NCBI RefSeq assembly: GCF_002504165.1
Contig: NZ_CP021404.1
Location: forward strand, 2,728,001-2,792,000
Origin: Pacificitalea manganoxidans
GTDB taxonomy: Bacteria; Pseudomonadota; Alphaproteobacteria; Rhodobacterales; Rhodobacteraceae
Direction of reading: 5' to 3'
Length of the DNA: 64,000 bases
The notes below the pieces were generated by a model. That model searched no databases. It saw only the letters and a program-made list of their open reading frames with translations, and was not told the origin of the DNA. Positions 16,418 to 25,757 of this stretch are shown in pieces; the first letter of the stretch is position 1, and the number at the start of each line of letters is the position of its first letter. The position numbers and the translations under genes were made by a program.

Positions 16418-17685
16418 CCGACCTTCTCCTGCAACGCCTTCACCACCGTCATCGCGCTGGCATAGCCATCTTCGTGAAAGCCCCATTTCGCCCATGCGCC
16501 GCAGAACCATGACCGGTTCACGCCCTGAATATCCCCCAACCGCCGCTGCGCGCGGATCGCGGGACCGTCGAAAACCGGATGCCGGAATTCGCATTCATCC
16601 TCGATCAGCGCGGGATCGATCGGCGTCGTAGGGTTCAACGACAAAAACAACGGCAGCGTATCAGGGATGCCTTGCAGCGAATTCATCCAGTAGGTCAGCC
16701 CGATCTGCGGCGCGGGCCGATCCTCGGGCGACAGGAACACCCATGACGCCCAGCAGGCACGGCGCCGCGGCATCTGGCGGGCATCGCTGTGCAGCACCGC
16801 GCGGTTGGGCTGATAGCGGATCGCGCCGAGGATCGCGCGCTCATCCGCGCTTGGCGTCTCCAGCAGCGCCAGCGCGTCATCGCTGTGGCAGGCAAAGACG
16901 ACCTCATCAAAGGTTTCCCACGTCCCGCCCTCCAGCCGGATCGACACGCCTTCGGCCTCGCGGCGGACGGAGCGGACGGGCGCGCCGGTGCGGATCTCGC
17001 CGCCCTGCGCGGTGATTGCCGCCGCGATGCGACGGACATATTCGATCGAGCCACCATCCACCGTCTGCCACTGATGCGTGCGCGGCGACAGCAAGGCATG
17101 GTTGCGGAAAAACTCCACCAGCGAGCGCGCTGGAAAGTCATTCATCTGTTCGGGGGTGGAGGACCAGATCGCGCCGGAAATCGGCAGCAGATAGTAGCGG
17201 CGGAACCACTCGCCCAACTGCATCCGGTCGAGAAATGCACCAAGGCTCAGATCCGGATCTTGGGCCGCCGCCACTGCCCCGCGGTTGAACCGCAAGATAT
17301 CCCTGACCATTCGCCAATAAGCCGGGCGAGCAAGGTTGGATTTCTGCGCCGTCAGCGTCCCAAGCGAACGCAGCCCGTATTCCAGCCGCCCATTGCCGAT
17401 GGAGGCGGCGAAGCTCATGTCGGACGCCTTCACCGGCACATCCAGTTCGGCGAACATCCGCGTCAGGTTCGGATAGTTAGGCGTGTTGAAAACGATAAAC
17501 CCGGTATCGACGGGCACCGATTTCTCTGGCCCGGCCATCACGGTGCGCGCGTGTCCGCCCAGCCGGGGCGCGGCCTCGATCAGCGTGACACGGGAGGTGG
17601 GCGCCAGTTCATAGGCCGCCGCGAGCCCCGAAATTCCGCCCCCGATCACTGCGATACGGCGGGCGGTGGGAAATTCAAATGGCAC
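16414..17685 (-). CDS. FAD-dependent oxidoreductase (amine oxidase-like)
   Basis: 423 residues from GTG. The N-terminal dinucleotide-binding motif IAVIGGGISGLAAAYEL is followed by LIEAAPRLGGHARTV and DTGFIVFNTPNYPNLTRMF, characteristic of the family found next to DUF1365. A second conserved part is VFACHSDDALALLETPS. It probably oxidises or desaturates a lipid substrate using FAD; the true reaction is unknown. It overlaps the downstream DUF1365 gene by 4 nt, so the two form an operon. Confidence 0.9.
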   Translation of the reverse strand: MPFEFPTARRIAVIGGGISGLAAAYELAPTSRVTLIEAAPRLGGHARTVMAGPEKSVPVDTGFIVFNTPNYPNLTRMFAELDVPVKASDMSFAASIGNGRLEYGLRSLGTLTAQKSNLARPAYWRMVRDILRFNRGAVAAAQDPDLSLGAFLDRMQLGEWFRRYYLLPISGAIWSSTPEQMNDFPARSLVEFFRNHALLSPRTHQWQTVDGGSIEYVRRIAAAITAQGGEIRTGAPVRSVRREAEGVSIRLEGGTWETFDEVVFACHSDDALALLETPSADERAILGAIRYQPNRAVLHSDARQMPRRRACWASWVFLSPEDRPAPQIGLTYWMNSLQGIPDTLPLFLSLNPTTPIDPALIEDECEFRHPVFDGPAIRAQRRLGDIQGVNRSWFCGAWAKWGFHEDGYASAMTVVKALQEKVG

Positions 17686-17768
17686 GGGGTCACCTTCCTT
17701 GGCTGGGTCGCGACGATACGCGGGCCCCGCGCGGGTGGATCACTGAAAGGTGCCGTTGCGGTGTCGGT

Positions 17769-18374
17769 TTACCACAATGTCCGTGCGGCGCGGTCGGGAA
17801 ATTCGGCGTCGAAGCGGCCTGCCTCCACGGCGCCGTCCGATGCCTCGGCGATCATCTCGCCCAATGTCGGCACCTGAGCGCTGTCGTCCTCGCCCCGCCA
17901 CAGACCGGCGCGGATCACGGCCTTGGAGCATTGGACATAGACCTCGTCCAGCGTGATCACCACCGCACTGCGCGGCAGGCGCGGCCCATCGGCAAACGGG
18001 GCAAGGTCATCGGCATCGGTGCTGATTTCCGCCGTGCCGTTCACCCGCACCACGGTCTGCGCGCCGGGCACCATGAACAGCAGCGAGACGCGCGGATCGC
18101 GCACGATGTTGCGCAGGCTGTCGATGCGGTTGTTGCCGGGCCAATCGGGCAGCAGCAGCGTCCGGTCGCCGCGCATCTGCACGACGGGGCCCCGGTCGCC
18201 GCGCGGGCTGCAATCGGTGCCCTCCGGCCCGACCGTGGAGACAAGGCAAAACCGCGATGCCGCGATCCACGCCCGATAGGTGGGCGTCAGGCTGTGAGCG
18301 ACCTTACGCAGGGAATTCTCGCTTGCCGGGGGATACAGCGCCTCGAGCGCCGCGATACTGTCGATCCGTGCCAT
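17769..18374 (-). CDS. Pyridoxamine 5'-phosphate oxidase-like FMN-binding protein
   Basis: 201 residues with the split-barrel flavin-binding pattern: FCLVSTVGPEGTDCSPRGDR, TLLLPDWPGNNRIDSLRNI, VSLLFMVPGAQTVVRVNG, VITLDEVYVQCSKAVIRAG. This pattern fits the PPOX-related subfamily of unknown substrate rather than true PdxH. Likely a cytoplasmic FMN- or F420-type reductase or a haem/flavin-binding stress protein. It stands 11 nt after the stop-side neighbour on the same strand and is separated from the FAD gene by 83 nt. Confidence 0.82.
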   Translation of the reverse strand: MARIDSIAALEALYPPASENSLRKVAHSLTPTYRAWIAASRFCLVSTVGPEGTDCSPRGDRGPVVQMRGDRTLLLPDWPGNNRIDSLRNIVRDPRVSLLFMVPGAQTVVRVNGTAEISTDADDLAPFADGPRLPRSAVVITLDEVYVQCSKAVIRAGLWRGEDDSAQVPTLGEMIAEASDGAVEAGRFDAEFPDRAARTLW

Positions 18375-18385
18375 CGTGGTGTCCT

Positions 18386-19594
18386 TTAGGCGCGCCGCGC
18401 GTGGCGCAGGCGGGCGGGGGGCAATCCATGGGCCAGTATCGCGGCTTCGGCCCGGTTCAACATCCGGCGCGCAGCAGGGCCATAGCCCGACACCGCCTGC
18501 CCTGTCAGGGTCATACTGTCGCGCAGACGCGGCAGCGCGCGGGCCATGCGCAGCCGGTCATCTCGGGTCAGATCGCCCTGCCCCGCCTCGCCGGGGTGGA
18601 AACTTTCACTTTCCATGCCGTTGGCCAGAACGATCTGGTGGCGCTCGAACATCAGGTGGATGTAGCAGACCTCGCGCAGGTGCAGATCGCGGGCGATGCC
18701 GGGCTGGTCGAGCAGATCACCGGCGCGGACCAGCACCTCCGCCTCGCCGAACAGATCGCGGGCGGCGTCGCCCCGGATCAGCATCCGGTGGCCGGGGGAG
18801 ACCAGCAGATCCCCGTCGGGCCGCCCGGTGCCCAGCGCATTCGCGCGCAGCCGGATCGGGCGCAGCGCGGGCGTCGCATGCAGGGCCGCCCCCGACAACC
18901 GCCGCTGTCCGGTCCAGACCAAGGGTTGCGGACCATCGTCGCGGGTGCTGACAAGATCGCCAGCGCGCAGCAATTCCACCGGCATCGGGCCGCGCGGGGT
19001 CGCGATGCGGGTGCCGGGGGTAAAACAGATCACCGGACGCGGGCGCGGCGCGGGCAAGCCTGCGCTGGCGGTCAAATGCGGCGACAGGCGCACGACATGC
19101 AATTCCACCCCCGCAGGCGGCAGCGCACCACAGAACAGGATCAGGGGTTTGCGCGGACGATAGGGCACCAGCATCCCGCGCCACAGCCCGCAGCCATCGG
19201 TCAGGGTGAACCACGTATCGAGAAGCGGATCATCCTCGCTGCCTGGGTCATCGCCCGCCGGCACGCGCATCTCGGCGCTCAGGATCAGCGGTGCCGTGGC
19301 GCGGGCGGGGTCGAACCCGGGATCGCGCGCCATGCGACGCACCTTCCGCGCCGCGCGACGATGCAGGTCGGCCTGCCCCAGCGCGTTGCGCAGGATCGCC
19401 ACTTCGGCCGGGCCGTCCAGCCGCACGGCACCCGTCGCCGCACCTAGTGCGCCGCCCGTGTGTGTCGTGCCCTGCTGCCCGCTGCGCCGCCATGTGGAAC
19501 CGACGCGCATCTCCTCCGGGCCAGTGCCGGGAAGGCCGTCGATCACGATGTCGGACCACGGGACAAGGAACGTGCCGTCCCAGCCCGTTGCCAT
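18386..19594 (-). CDS. Hint-domain protein
   Basis: About 402 residues from ATG at 19594. The N-terminus GWDGTFLVPWSDIVIDGL resembles the start of many Rhodobacteraceae Hint proteins and decides the start; an ATG at 19627 is possible. The Hint (hedgehog/intein) module begins at VICFTPGTRIATPRGPMPVE and includes LLRAGDLVSTRDDGPQPLVW and LLVSPGHRMLIRG, followed by HLMFERHQIVLANG. Hint domains can cleave or splice the chain at the first Cys of the motif. No separate extein-like enzyme domain is recognisable, and the function in this lineage is unknown. Confidence 0.85.
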   Translation of the reverse strand: MATGWDGTFLVPWSDIVIDGLPGTGPEEMRVGSTWRRSGQQGTTHTGGALGAATGAVRLDGPAEVAILRNALGQADLHRRAARKVRRMARDPGFDPARATAPLILSAEMRVPAGDDPGSEDDPLLDTWFTLTDGCGLWRGMLVPYRPRKPLILFCGALPPAGVELHVVRLSPHLTASAGLPAPRPRPVICFTPGTRIATPRGPMPVELLRAGDLVSTRDDGPQPLVWTGQRRLSGAALHATPALRPIRLRANALGTGRPDGDLLVSPGHRMLIRGDAARDLFGEAEVLVRAGDLLDQPGIARDLHLREVCYIHLMFERHQIVLANGMESESFHPGEAGQGDLTRDDRLRMARALPRLRDSMTLTGQAVSGYGPAARRMLNRAEAAILAHGLPPARLRHARRA

Positions 19595-19789
19595 CCGCCT
19601 GCTCGTCCTGCTGCTGTCGTTTCTCATCGATTGCAGGCAGGCTAGCACCCGCAGGCCATTCCGCCAATCATGCAGCGCCGCAGGACACGCGGGAATTTGT
19701 GGCAGTGTGACTTCGCTGCGCAGCCGCGCGGCCCGTGGGGGGCACACAGGCAACCCCGTCGGACCCCCGCATCATTTGGGGTCGGCGGG

Positions 19790-20818
19790 CTATCCGGCCT
19801 TACGCAGGGCCGGGGCCACTTCGGTGCCCAGCAATTCGATCGCCTTGAGCATTTCGGCATGGGGCAGGATGCCGATAGCCATCTGGATCGCCACCCGGTC
19901 AAAGCCCAGATCTTCGCGCAGGCCCAGTATCTTATCCGTGATTTCGGCAGGCGAGCCTACGAACATCGCACCTTCGGGGCCCATGGCCGCGTCGAACTGC
20001 GCACGGCTCTGCGGCCCCCAGCCACGTTCGCGCCCGATCTGATCCATCACCTGTTTCTGCGCCGGGTAAAACAGATCGGCGGCGGCCTTGCGGTCCCGCC
20101 CGACGAAGCCATGCACGTTGAGCGACACCCGCGCCCGGTCGCTATTGCCCGCCTGCTCCGCCGCGCGGCGGTAGAGATCGGCCAACGGTTTGAACCGGCG
20201 CGGCTCGCCGCCGATGATCGCCAATGCCAGCGGCTGCCCCAAAACCCCGGCGCGCATCATGCTGTCTGGTGTGCCACCCGCCGCGATCCAGATCGGCAGT
20301 TTGCCATGCACGGGCCGTGGGTAGATGCCGAGGTTATTGACCTTCTGGGTGAACTGGCCGCCCTTCCACCGCAGCTTCTCGCCGGCGTTGATCTCCAGCA
20401 GCATCTGCAGCTTCTCGTCGAACAGTTCATTGTAGTCGTTGAGATCGTAGCCAAACAGCGGGAAGCTTTCGATGAAGCTGCCGCGCCCCACCATCAACTC
20501 CGCCCGCCCCTGCGTGAGGTTGTCGAGCGTCGCGAATTGCTGAAACACCCGCACCGGATCGTCGGAGCTGAGCACCGACACAGCCGAGCTAAGTTTAATG
20601 TTCTTAGTCGTGCGGGCGGCCCCGGCCAGTGTCACGCTTGGCGTGCTGATCGCATAGTTCGGGCGATGATGCTCGCCCAGCCCAAAGACATCGAGCCCGA
20701 CCTGATCGGCCAGCTCGATCTCCTCCATCAGATTGGTGAGCCGCGTCTGCGCATCGACCTTCGCTCCGCTCACCGGATCGGTGCCGACATCGCCAAAGGT
20801 GAAAAGTCCGACTTCCAT
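19790..20818 (-). CDS. LLM-class flavin-dependent oxidoreductase
   Basis: 342 residues, a bacterial luciferase-like TIM barrel. Typical parts are MEVGLFTFGDVGTDPVSG, DVFGLGEHHRPNYAISTP, LTQGRAELMVGRGSFIESFP and IWIAAGGTPDSMMRAGVLG. Such enzymes use reduced FMN to oxidise small organic compounds; the substrate cannot be told from sequence. Single gene with a 195-nt gap to the Hint gene downstream and a 352-nt intergenic region upstream. Confidence 0.88.
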   Translation of the reverse strand: MEVGLFTFGDVGTDPVSGAKVDAQTRLTNLMEEIELADQVGLDVFGLGEHHRPNYAISTPSVTLAGAARTTKNIKLSSAVSVLSSDDPVRVFQQFATLDNLTQGRAELMVGRGSFIESFPLFGYDLNDYNELFDEKLQMLLEINAGEKLRWKGGQFTQKVNNLGIYPRPVHGKLPIWIAAGGTPDSMMRAGVLGQPLALAIIGGEPRRFKPLADLYRRAAEQAGNSDRARVSLNVHGFVGRDRKAAADLFYPAQKQVMDQIGRERGWGPQSRAQFDAAMGPEGAMFVGSPAEITDKILGLREDLGFDRVAIQMAIGILPHAEMLKAIELLGTEVAPALRKAG

Positions 20819-21170
20819 GCGTGCCTCCGTCAGTTACGCGTGAACCTAGGGCACCCGGCCCGCCACGGACAGGCCCACCACCGTGCCGCAACGCACATCG
20901 CATGTGCGCGAGGCGCAAGCGCGATTCGTCTGCGCCTCCCCGCACGCAGGCCACGACCTCCGGAAGTCTTACCCATTGGTTAATTGGTCCGGAAAGTTAT
21001 CCCGCATTTAAATAAAGTTATCGCCGCATTAACCACTTTCTGCCCTCGCGGCGCAGTCTGCGCGCAAACACGGCTGCCGGGGGCTAGGCAGGCCGCCGGT
21101 TGCGGCTCAGGGTCGGTGCGGGGTGAGTGTGCAGGGGCCATGGCCGGAGGGTCCGGCTGCCAGAGGCACC
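20819..21170. other. 352-nt intergenic region with AT-rich promoter core
   Basis: Between divergent genes for the flavin oxidoreductase and the sugar transferase. The stretch 20975-21045 is markedly AT-rich against the local background (GGTTAATTGGTCC, CATTTAAATAAAGTTATC, CATTAACCAC) and is the most likely promoter area for one or both genes. No tRNA, coding frame or clear terminator is seen. Confidence 0.5.
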
Positions 21171-21887
21171 ATGACTGACCTGTTTCTTGCCCCGCCACCG
21201 CCCGACCGGCATCCATCGCTTCGGGCGGCTCATCGCCTGCCCACCACACGCCAGTTCCGCAGGATCTATCCTCGCTACGCCAAACGCTGGCTCGATATCC
21301 TCCTGACATTGGCCGCAATTCCGGTCGTGATGCCGCTGCTGATGCTGTTGTGGCTTTGGGTGCGGCGCGATGGCGGCGGCGGGTTTTACCGGCAGGTCCG
21401 CATTGGCCGCGACGGCCATCCGTTCGTCTGCTGGAAACTGCGCACCATGCGCCCCGATGCGGAGGCCGCCCTGCGCAGGATGCTGGCCCACGACCCCGCC
21501 CGCGCCCGGGAATGGGACAGAAGCCAGAAACTCTGCGATGATCCCCGCATCACCCAGACGGGCCGCTGGCTGCGGGCCACCTCGCTGGATGAACTGCCGC
21601 AATTGTGGTGCGTGCTGCGCGGCGAGATGAGCCTCGTCGGCCCGCGCCCCTTCACCCCCGACCAATTGCAAGCCTACCTCACCGCCAGCGGTCCCGATCG
21701 CGCCCGTGCCTATCTGGCCCAGCGCCCCGGTTTGACCGGGCTTTGGCAGGTGGAGGGCCGGGGCGGCACGGATTTTGCCGCGCGCGCGGGGTTCGATCAA
21801 CGCTATGCCAGCGCGCTGAGCCTGCGTGCCGATCTGGTGCTGCTGCTGCGCACGGTGGGCGTCGTCTGCCGCCGCACGGGCCGGTAA
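21171..21887 (+). CDS. Exopolysaccharide undecaprenyl-phosphate sugar transferase
   Basis: About 238 residues from ATG at 21171 (AGAGG 8 nt upstream); a GTG 48 nt earlier is possible. One membrane segment (LDILLTLAAIPVVMPLLMLL) precedes the bacterial sugar transferase domain: GGGFYRQVRIGRDGHPF, CWKLRTMRPDAE, GRWLRATSLDELPQLWCVLR, GEMSLVGPRPFTPDQ, RPGLTGLWQVEGRG. The family transfers a sugar-1-phosphate to undecaprenyl phosphate to start exopolysaccharide or O-unit assembly. No other polysaccharide genes are adjacent, so it stands alone here. Confidence 0.9.
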   Translation: MTDLFLAPPPPDRHPSLRAAHRLPTTRQFRRIYPRYAKRWLDILLTLAAIPVVMPLLMLLWLWVRRDGGGGFYRQVRIGRDGHPFVCWKLRTMRPDAEAALRRMLAHDPARAREWDRSQKLCDDPRITQTGRWLRATSLDELPQLWCVLRGEMSLVGPRPFTPDQLQAYLTASGPDRARAYLAQRPGLTGLWQVEGRGGTDFAARAGFDQRYASALSLRADLVLLLRTVGVVCRRTGR

Positions 21888-21895
21888 AACGCGAA

Positions 21896-21923
21896 AACGC
21901 GGACGCATTGCTGCGCCCGCGTT
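21896..21923 (-). terminator. Intrinsic terminator of the doe minus-strand operon
   Basis: On the minus strand AACGCGGGCGCA and TGCGTCCGCGTT form a 12-bp stem (one G-T pair) with a GCAA loop, followed by TTTTCGCGTTTT. It lies 25 nt after the doeD stop and also after the plus-strand sugar transferase stop, so it may act in both directions, best on the minus strand. Confidence 0.78.
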
Positions 21924-21947
21924 ATCATTTCGTCGCGCGGATCACCG

Positions 21948-23318
21948 TCAGCCGAACACGGCCTTGACCGATTCCGCCATCTTGCCCGCGATTTCTTCGG
22001 CCTCGGCCTCGGTCAGGCAGAATGGCGGCGCAAAGCCCAGAATATCGCCCTGCGGCATCGCCCGGCCAATCACGCCGCGCTTCAGCAACTCACCCGCGAT
22101 CTGGTAGCCAATCTTCTGATCGGCATCAAAGAACGTGCGGCTGTCGCGGTCCTTCACGAATTCCACGGCGCAGAGCATACCTTCGCCGCGGACCTCGCCG
22201 ACATGGACGTGATCGCCCAGCGCCTCGGCCATCTTGGTGTTGAGATGCGCGCCGACCTTGGCTGCGTTGTCGATGAGGTTCAGCTTGTCCAGCAGCTCCA
22301 GATTGGCGATGCCTGCCGCCGCGCCGATGGGATGGGCGGAATAGGTCCAGCCGTGGCCGATGGGGCCGTTTTCATCGGTGCCCTGCTCCAGCACCTTCCA
22401 CATCTTGTCGCCCACGATCGAGCCCGACAGCGGCGCATAGGCCGAAGTCAGACCCTTGGCGATGGTGATGAGGTCCGGCTTGATCCCATAATGCTGCGAG
22501 CCAAACATCGAGCCGGTGCGCCCGAAGCCGGTGACGACCTCATCCGCGACCAGCAGGATGTCATGCTTGTTCAGCACGTCCTGAATGGCAGCCCAGTAGC
22601 CTTCGGGCGGGGGCACGATGCCGCCGGTGCCCAGAACCGGCTCGCCGATGAAGGCGGCGATGGTGTCGGGGCCTTCGCGCTCGATCAGCGCTTCCAACTC
22701 GGCCACGCAATGCGCGGTGAACTGCGCTTCGCTCATCGCGGCATCGGGACGGCGGTAGTAATAGGGCGCCTCGGTATGGACCACCTGCGCCAGCGGCAGA
22801 TCGAATTTCTTGTGGAACAGCTCCAGCCCGGTGAGCGAGCCGGTCATCAGACCCGAGCCGTGATAGCCGCGCCAGCGGCTGATGATCTTCTTCTTTTCGG
22901 GACGGCCAAGGATGTTGTTGTAATACCAGATCAGCTTGACGTTGGTTTCGTTCGCGTCCGAGCCGCCAAGCCCGAAATACACCTTGCTCATGCCGTCCGG
23001 CGCGCGATCCAGAACCATTTTCGCCAGCGTGATCGACGCCTCGGTGCCGTGGCCCGCATAGGAATGGTAATAGGCCAGTTCCTTGGCCTGAGCCGCAATT
23101 GCCTCGGCGATCTCGGGACGGCCATAGCCCACATTCACGCAGTAAAGCCCGGCAAACCCGTCGAGCAGGCGGGTGCCGTCGCGATCCTCGATATGGCTGC
23201 CCGACGCGCCGGTGATGATGCGGTTCGGGCTTTCGCCGCGGGCATGCTGGGCGAGATGGGTGGAGGGGTGAAAGAAGTTCTCCCGGTCCCACTGGTCAAG
23301 CTGGTCGTTGGTCAGCAT
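21948..23318 (-). CDS. doeD: Class III aminotransferase, probable diaminobutyrate transaminase of ectoine degradation
   Basis: 456 residues, a PLP fold-type I class III transaminase. Visible motifs: LDGFAGLYCVNVGYGRPEIA, YFGLGGSDANETNVKLIWYY, LLVADEVVTGFGRTGSMFGS (PLP-contacting Asp) and LITIAKGLTSAYAPLSG with the Schiff-base Lys in AKGL. Family members act on omega-amino acids. Located with aldehyde dehydrogenase, Lrp regulator, ectoine hydrolase and deacetylase genes, it most likely converts L-2,4-diaminobutyrate to aspartate semialdehyde. It is 41 nt downstream of doeC on the same strand. Confidence 0.85.
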   Translation of the reverse strand: MLTNDQLDQWDRENFFHPSTHLAQHARGESPNRIITGASGSHIEDRDGTRLLDGFAGLYCVNVGYGRPEIAEAIAAQAKELAYYHSYAGHGTEASITLAKMVLDRAPDGMSKVYFGLGGSDANETNVKLIWYYNNILGRPEKKKIISRWRGYHGSGLMTGSLTGLELFHKKFDLPLAQVVHTEAPYYYRRPDAAMSEAQFTAHCVAELEALIEREGPDTIAAFIGEPVLGTGGIVPPPEGYWAAIQDVLNKHDILLVADEVVTGFGRTGSMFGSQHYGIKPDLITIAKGLTSAYAPLSGSIVGDKMWKVLEQGTDENGPIGHGWTYSAHPIGAAAGIANLELLDKLNLIDNAAKVGAHLNTKMAEALGDHVHVGEVRGEGMLCAVEFVKDRDSRTFFDADQKIGYQIAGELLKRGVIGRAMPQGDILGFAPPFCLTEAEAEEIAGKMAESVKAVFG

Positions 23319-23359
23319 CGAATGCTCCTTCTTTTTCAGACATTGGGCGCAGGCCGGGG

Positions 23360-24832
23360 TCAGCCCCAGTCGCGACAGACATATTTGACCTCGGTGAACG
23401 GCTCCATGCCGAGCCGGGCGCCTTCGCGCCCCAGACCCGATTGCTTGGTGCCGCCAAAGGGGATCGGCGCGCCGGTCACCTTGGTGCGGTTCACCGCCAC
23501 CATGCCGAATTGCAGCGCGCGCGCCACTCGGTAGATGCGGCGCGGATCGGCGGCGTGCAGATAGGCGACCAGACCGTATTCGGTGTCATTGGCGCGGGCG
23601 ATGACCTCCTCCTCGGTATCAAAGGGCGCGATGGCGGCGACGGGGCCGAAGGTCTCCTCGCGGAAGATCAGCGCATCGTCGGGCACATCGGCCAGCACCG
23701 TCGGCGCGTAGAACAGCGGCCCCTGCGCCAGACGCTCGCCCCCGCAAAGCAGCCGCGCGCCGCGGGCCAGCGCGTCGGCCACCTGCTCTTCCTGCTTGGC
23801 CACGGCGCGTTCATTCATCAGCGGGCCGATATCAGGATCGTCAAAGCCCGCACCCACCGACAGCGCCTGCGTCGCCTTCGCAAACCGCGCGCAAAACGCG
23901 TCATAGACATCGCGCTGCACATAGATCCGGTTCGCGGCGAGGCAGTCCTGCCCGGAAGTGGCGAATTTCGCCTTGATCGCCTCGGTCACGGCGCGGTCCA
24001 GATCGGCCCCGTCAAACACGATGAGCGGGGCATGTCCGCCCAGTTCCATCACCAGCGTTTTTACCGTCGCCGCCGATTGCCGGTAGAGCAGCCGCCCCAC
24101 CTCGGTCGAGCCGGTAAAGGACAAAAGCCGCACGCGGGGATCTTCGGTCCACGGCTCCACGATCTCGGGCGCGTGGCCGGTGACCACGTTGAACACGCCC
24201 GCAGGCAGGCCCGCCCGCTCGGCCAGTTCGGCCAGCGCCAGCGCAGAAAACGGCGTCTCTGCCGAAGGGTGCGCGACCACGGTGCAGCCCGCCGCCAACG
24301 CCGCGCCGGCCTTGCGCGTCAGCATTGCGGCGGGAAAATTCCACGGGGTGACCAGCGCCGCCACACCGACCGGCTCGCGCCACAGCTCCACCTCCGCATC
24401 AGGCAGATGGCTGGTGACGCCTTCGATATTCGGGCGCTTGGCCTCCTCGGCGTAGAATTCGACGAAGGAGGCGGCATAGTCGATCTCACCCCGGCTTTCC
24501 GACAGCGGCTTACCCTGCTCGGCGGTCATGATGCGCGACAGGTCTTCCTTATGCTGCTGCATCAATTCGAACCACCGGCGCAGAATGGCGGAGCGCTCCT
24601 GCGGCAACATCCCCGACCACACCGGAAACGCCGCCTGCGCCGCGTCGACGGCAGCGGTGGCGCCGGAGCCGTCCAACCGCGCAACCTCACCCACCACATG
24701 CCCGGTCGCGGGATCGGTCACGGCGAAATGCGCTTCGCCGCCGACCCATTTGCCGCCGACATAGCTGAAATGGCGCATCAAACGTTTGTCTTCGAGCGTA
24801 AAGGCCGGGGCGGGGCGGGCATCGGGGATCAT
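23360..24832 (-). CDS. doeC: NAD(P)-dependent semialdehyde dehydrogenase of ectoine degradation
   Basis: 490 residues from ATG at 24832. Aldehyde dehydrogenase motifs: VTPWNFPAAMLTRKAGAAL, FTGSTEVGRLL, the general base Glu in VMELGGHAPLIVFDGAD, the catalytic Cys in SGQDCLAANRIYVQ, and FREETFGPVAAIAPFDTEEE. By sequence it resembles succinate-semialdehyde dehydrogenases (GabD type). In this context the expected reaction is aspartate semialdehyde to aspartate (DoeC, also called Ssd in roseobacters). Transcribed with doeD. Confidence 0.86.
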   Translation of the reverse strand: MIPDARPAPAFTLEDKRLMRHFSYVGGKWVGGEAHFAVTDPATGHVVGEVARLDGSGATAAVDAAQAAFPVWSGMLPQERSAILRRWFELMQQHKEDLSRIMTAEQGKPLSESRGEIDYAASFVEFYAEEAKRPNIEGVTSHLPDAEVELWREPVGVAALVTPWNFPAAMLTRKAGAALAAGCTVVAHPSAETPFSALALAELAERAGLPAGVFNVVTGHAPEIVEPWTEDPRVRLLSFTGSTEVGRLLYRQSAATVKTLVMELGGHAPLIVFDGADLDRAVTEAIKAKFATSGQDCLAANRIYVQRDVYDAFCARFAKATQALSVGAGFDDPDIGPLMNERAVAKQEEQVADALARGARLLCGGERLAQGPLFYAPTVLADVPDDALIFREETFGPVAAIAPFDTEEEVIARANDTEYGLVAYLHAADPRRIYRVARALQFGMVAVNRTKVTGAPIPFGGTKQSGLGREGARLGMEPFTEVKYVCRDWG

Positions 24833-24984
24833 AGCGGTCTCCTTGAGCTGTCCCCACCACGATGCGCCCGCGCCGCCAGAGAGCGAGACCGTTTTGCACC
24901 GCTGCGCCAGAAGAATCCTCTGCCTGTTCCGCACCGTGCAGTCGTTTTGGCCTGTCGAAACGATCCTGCCCGAAGGCCGCAGCC

Positions 24985-25464
24985 CTAGCCGCCCAGCAAG
25001 GCGTCAAAGGGGGGCGCACCGGCGGATTTCACAGGCTTTGTCACGATATAGGTGAAATACCGCTCCAGCCCGACCTGCGCGTCCAGCAATTCATCGATCA
25101 GCCGCTGATAGGCGTCGATGTCGCGGGTCACGACCTGCATCAGATAGTCATACCCCCCGCCCAGCGCCCAGCAGGCGGTGATCTCGTCATAGCCCTGCAC
25201 CGCCGCCTCGAATTGCCGCATCCGCGCCGCCGTGTGCCCGGCCAGTTCGCAGGCCACAAAGACGGTGACCGAGGGCCCCAATTGCCGCAGATCGATCTCG
25301 GCACGGTAGCCCGCGATCAGCCCGGCCTTCTCCAGCTTCTTCAGCCGGTCCCAGCAGGGGGTCGGCGACAGGCCGATACGCTCCGCCAGTTCGGTCTTGG
25401 TGATCCGGCCCTCGCGGGACAGCACGCGCAGGATGGCGAGGTCACGATCGTCGAGGCGGATCAT
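24985..25464 (-). CDS. doeX: Lrp/AsnC-family regulator of ectoine degradation
   Basis: 159 residues from ATG at 25464 with GGAG 8 nt upstream; a start 21 nt further up is less likely. N-terminal helix-turn-helix (LDDRDLAILRVLSREGRITK, LAERIGLSPTPCWDRLKKLE) and C-terminal RAM ligand-binding domain (VTVFVACELAGHTAARMRQF; CWALGGGYDYLMQVVTRDI). It sits between doeC and the divergent doeA, the known place of DoeX/AsnC in ectoine clusters. It is expected to control the cluster in response to intermediates such as N-acetyl-diaminobutyrate or diaminobutyrate. Confidence 0.86.
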   Translation of the reverse strand: MIRLDDRDLAILRVLSREGRITKTELAERIGLSPTPCWDRLKKLEKAGLIAGYRAEIDLRQLGPSVTVFVACELAGHTAARMRQFEAAVQGYDEITACWALGGGYDYLMQVVTRDIDAYQRLIDELLDAQVGLERYFTYIVTKPVKSAGAPPFDALLGG

Positions 25465-25757
25465 CAGGCAGGCTCCGGGCAACACAGGCAGGCGGGGTGC
25501 GGCACAGGCCCACCCCAGGCGGGCGTAGCCGCCGCCCCTGCCCCGGTCAAGCAGCCCGACGCGCGGGCTGTTCTGCCGGGTGCCCGCGCACGCAAAACGG
25601 GCACTGCCCGCAAAAGAGGCAAAAACCCGGACGGGCGGGACGTTTTCCGTTTGTCATCACACGGGATTTGCGGTTGCCTCGGCAAACGCGCCCCTCTGCG
25701 CCGGTGCCAGCCCGGCCCGCAGCCCCGCGCCCGCCCAAAACCCGGCAAGAGGTCCAG
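25465..25757. promoter_or_regulatory. Divergent doeX/doeA promoter region
   Basis: 293 nt separating divergent doeX and doeA. It is GC-rich for most of its length and carries no recognised RNA. The part just upstream of doeA includes GGCAAGAGG, the ribosome site. The operators for DoeX must lie here by logic of the divergent arrangement, but no single clear dyad stood out by eye. Confidence 0.5.
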
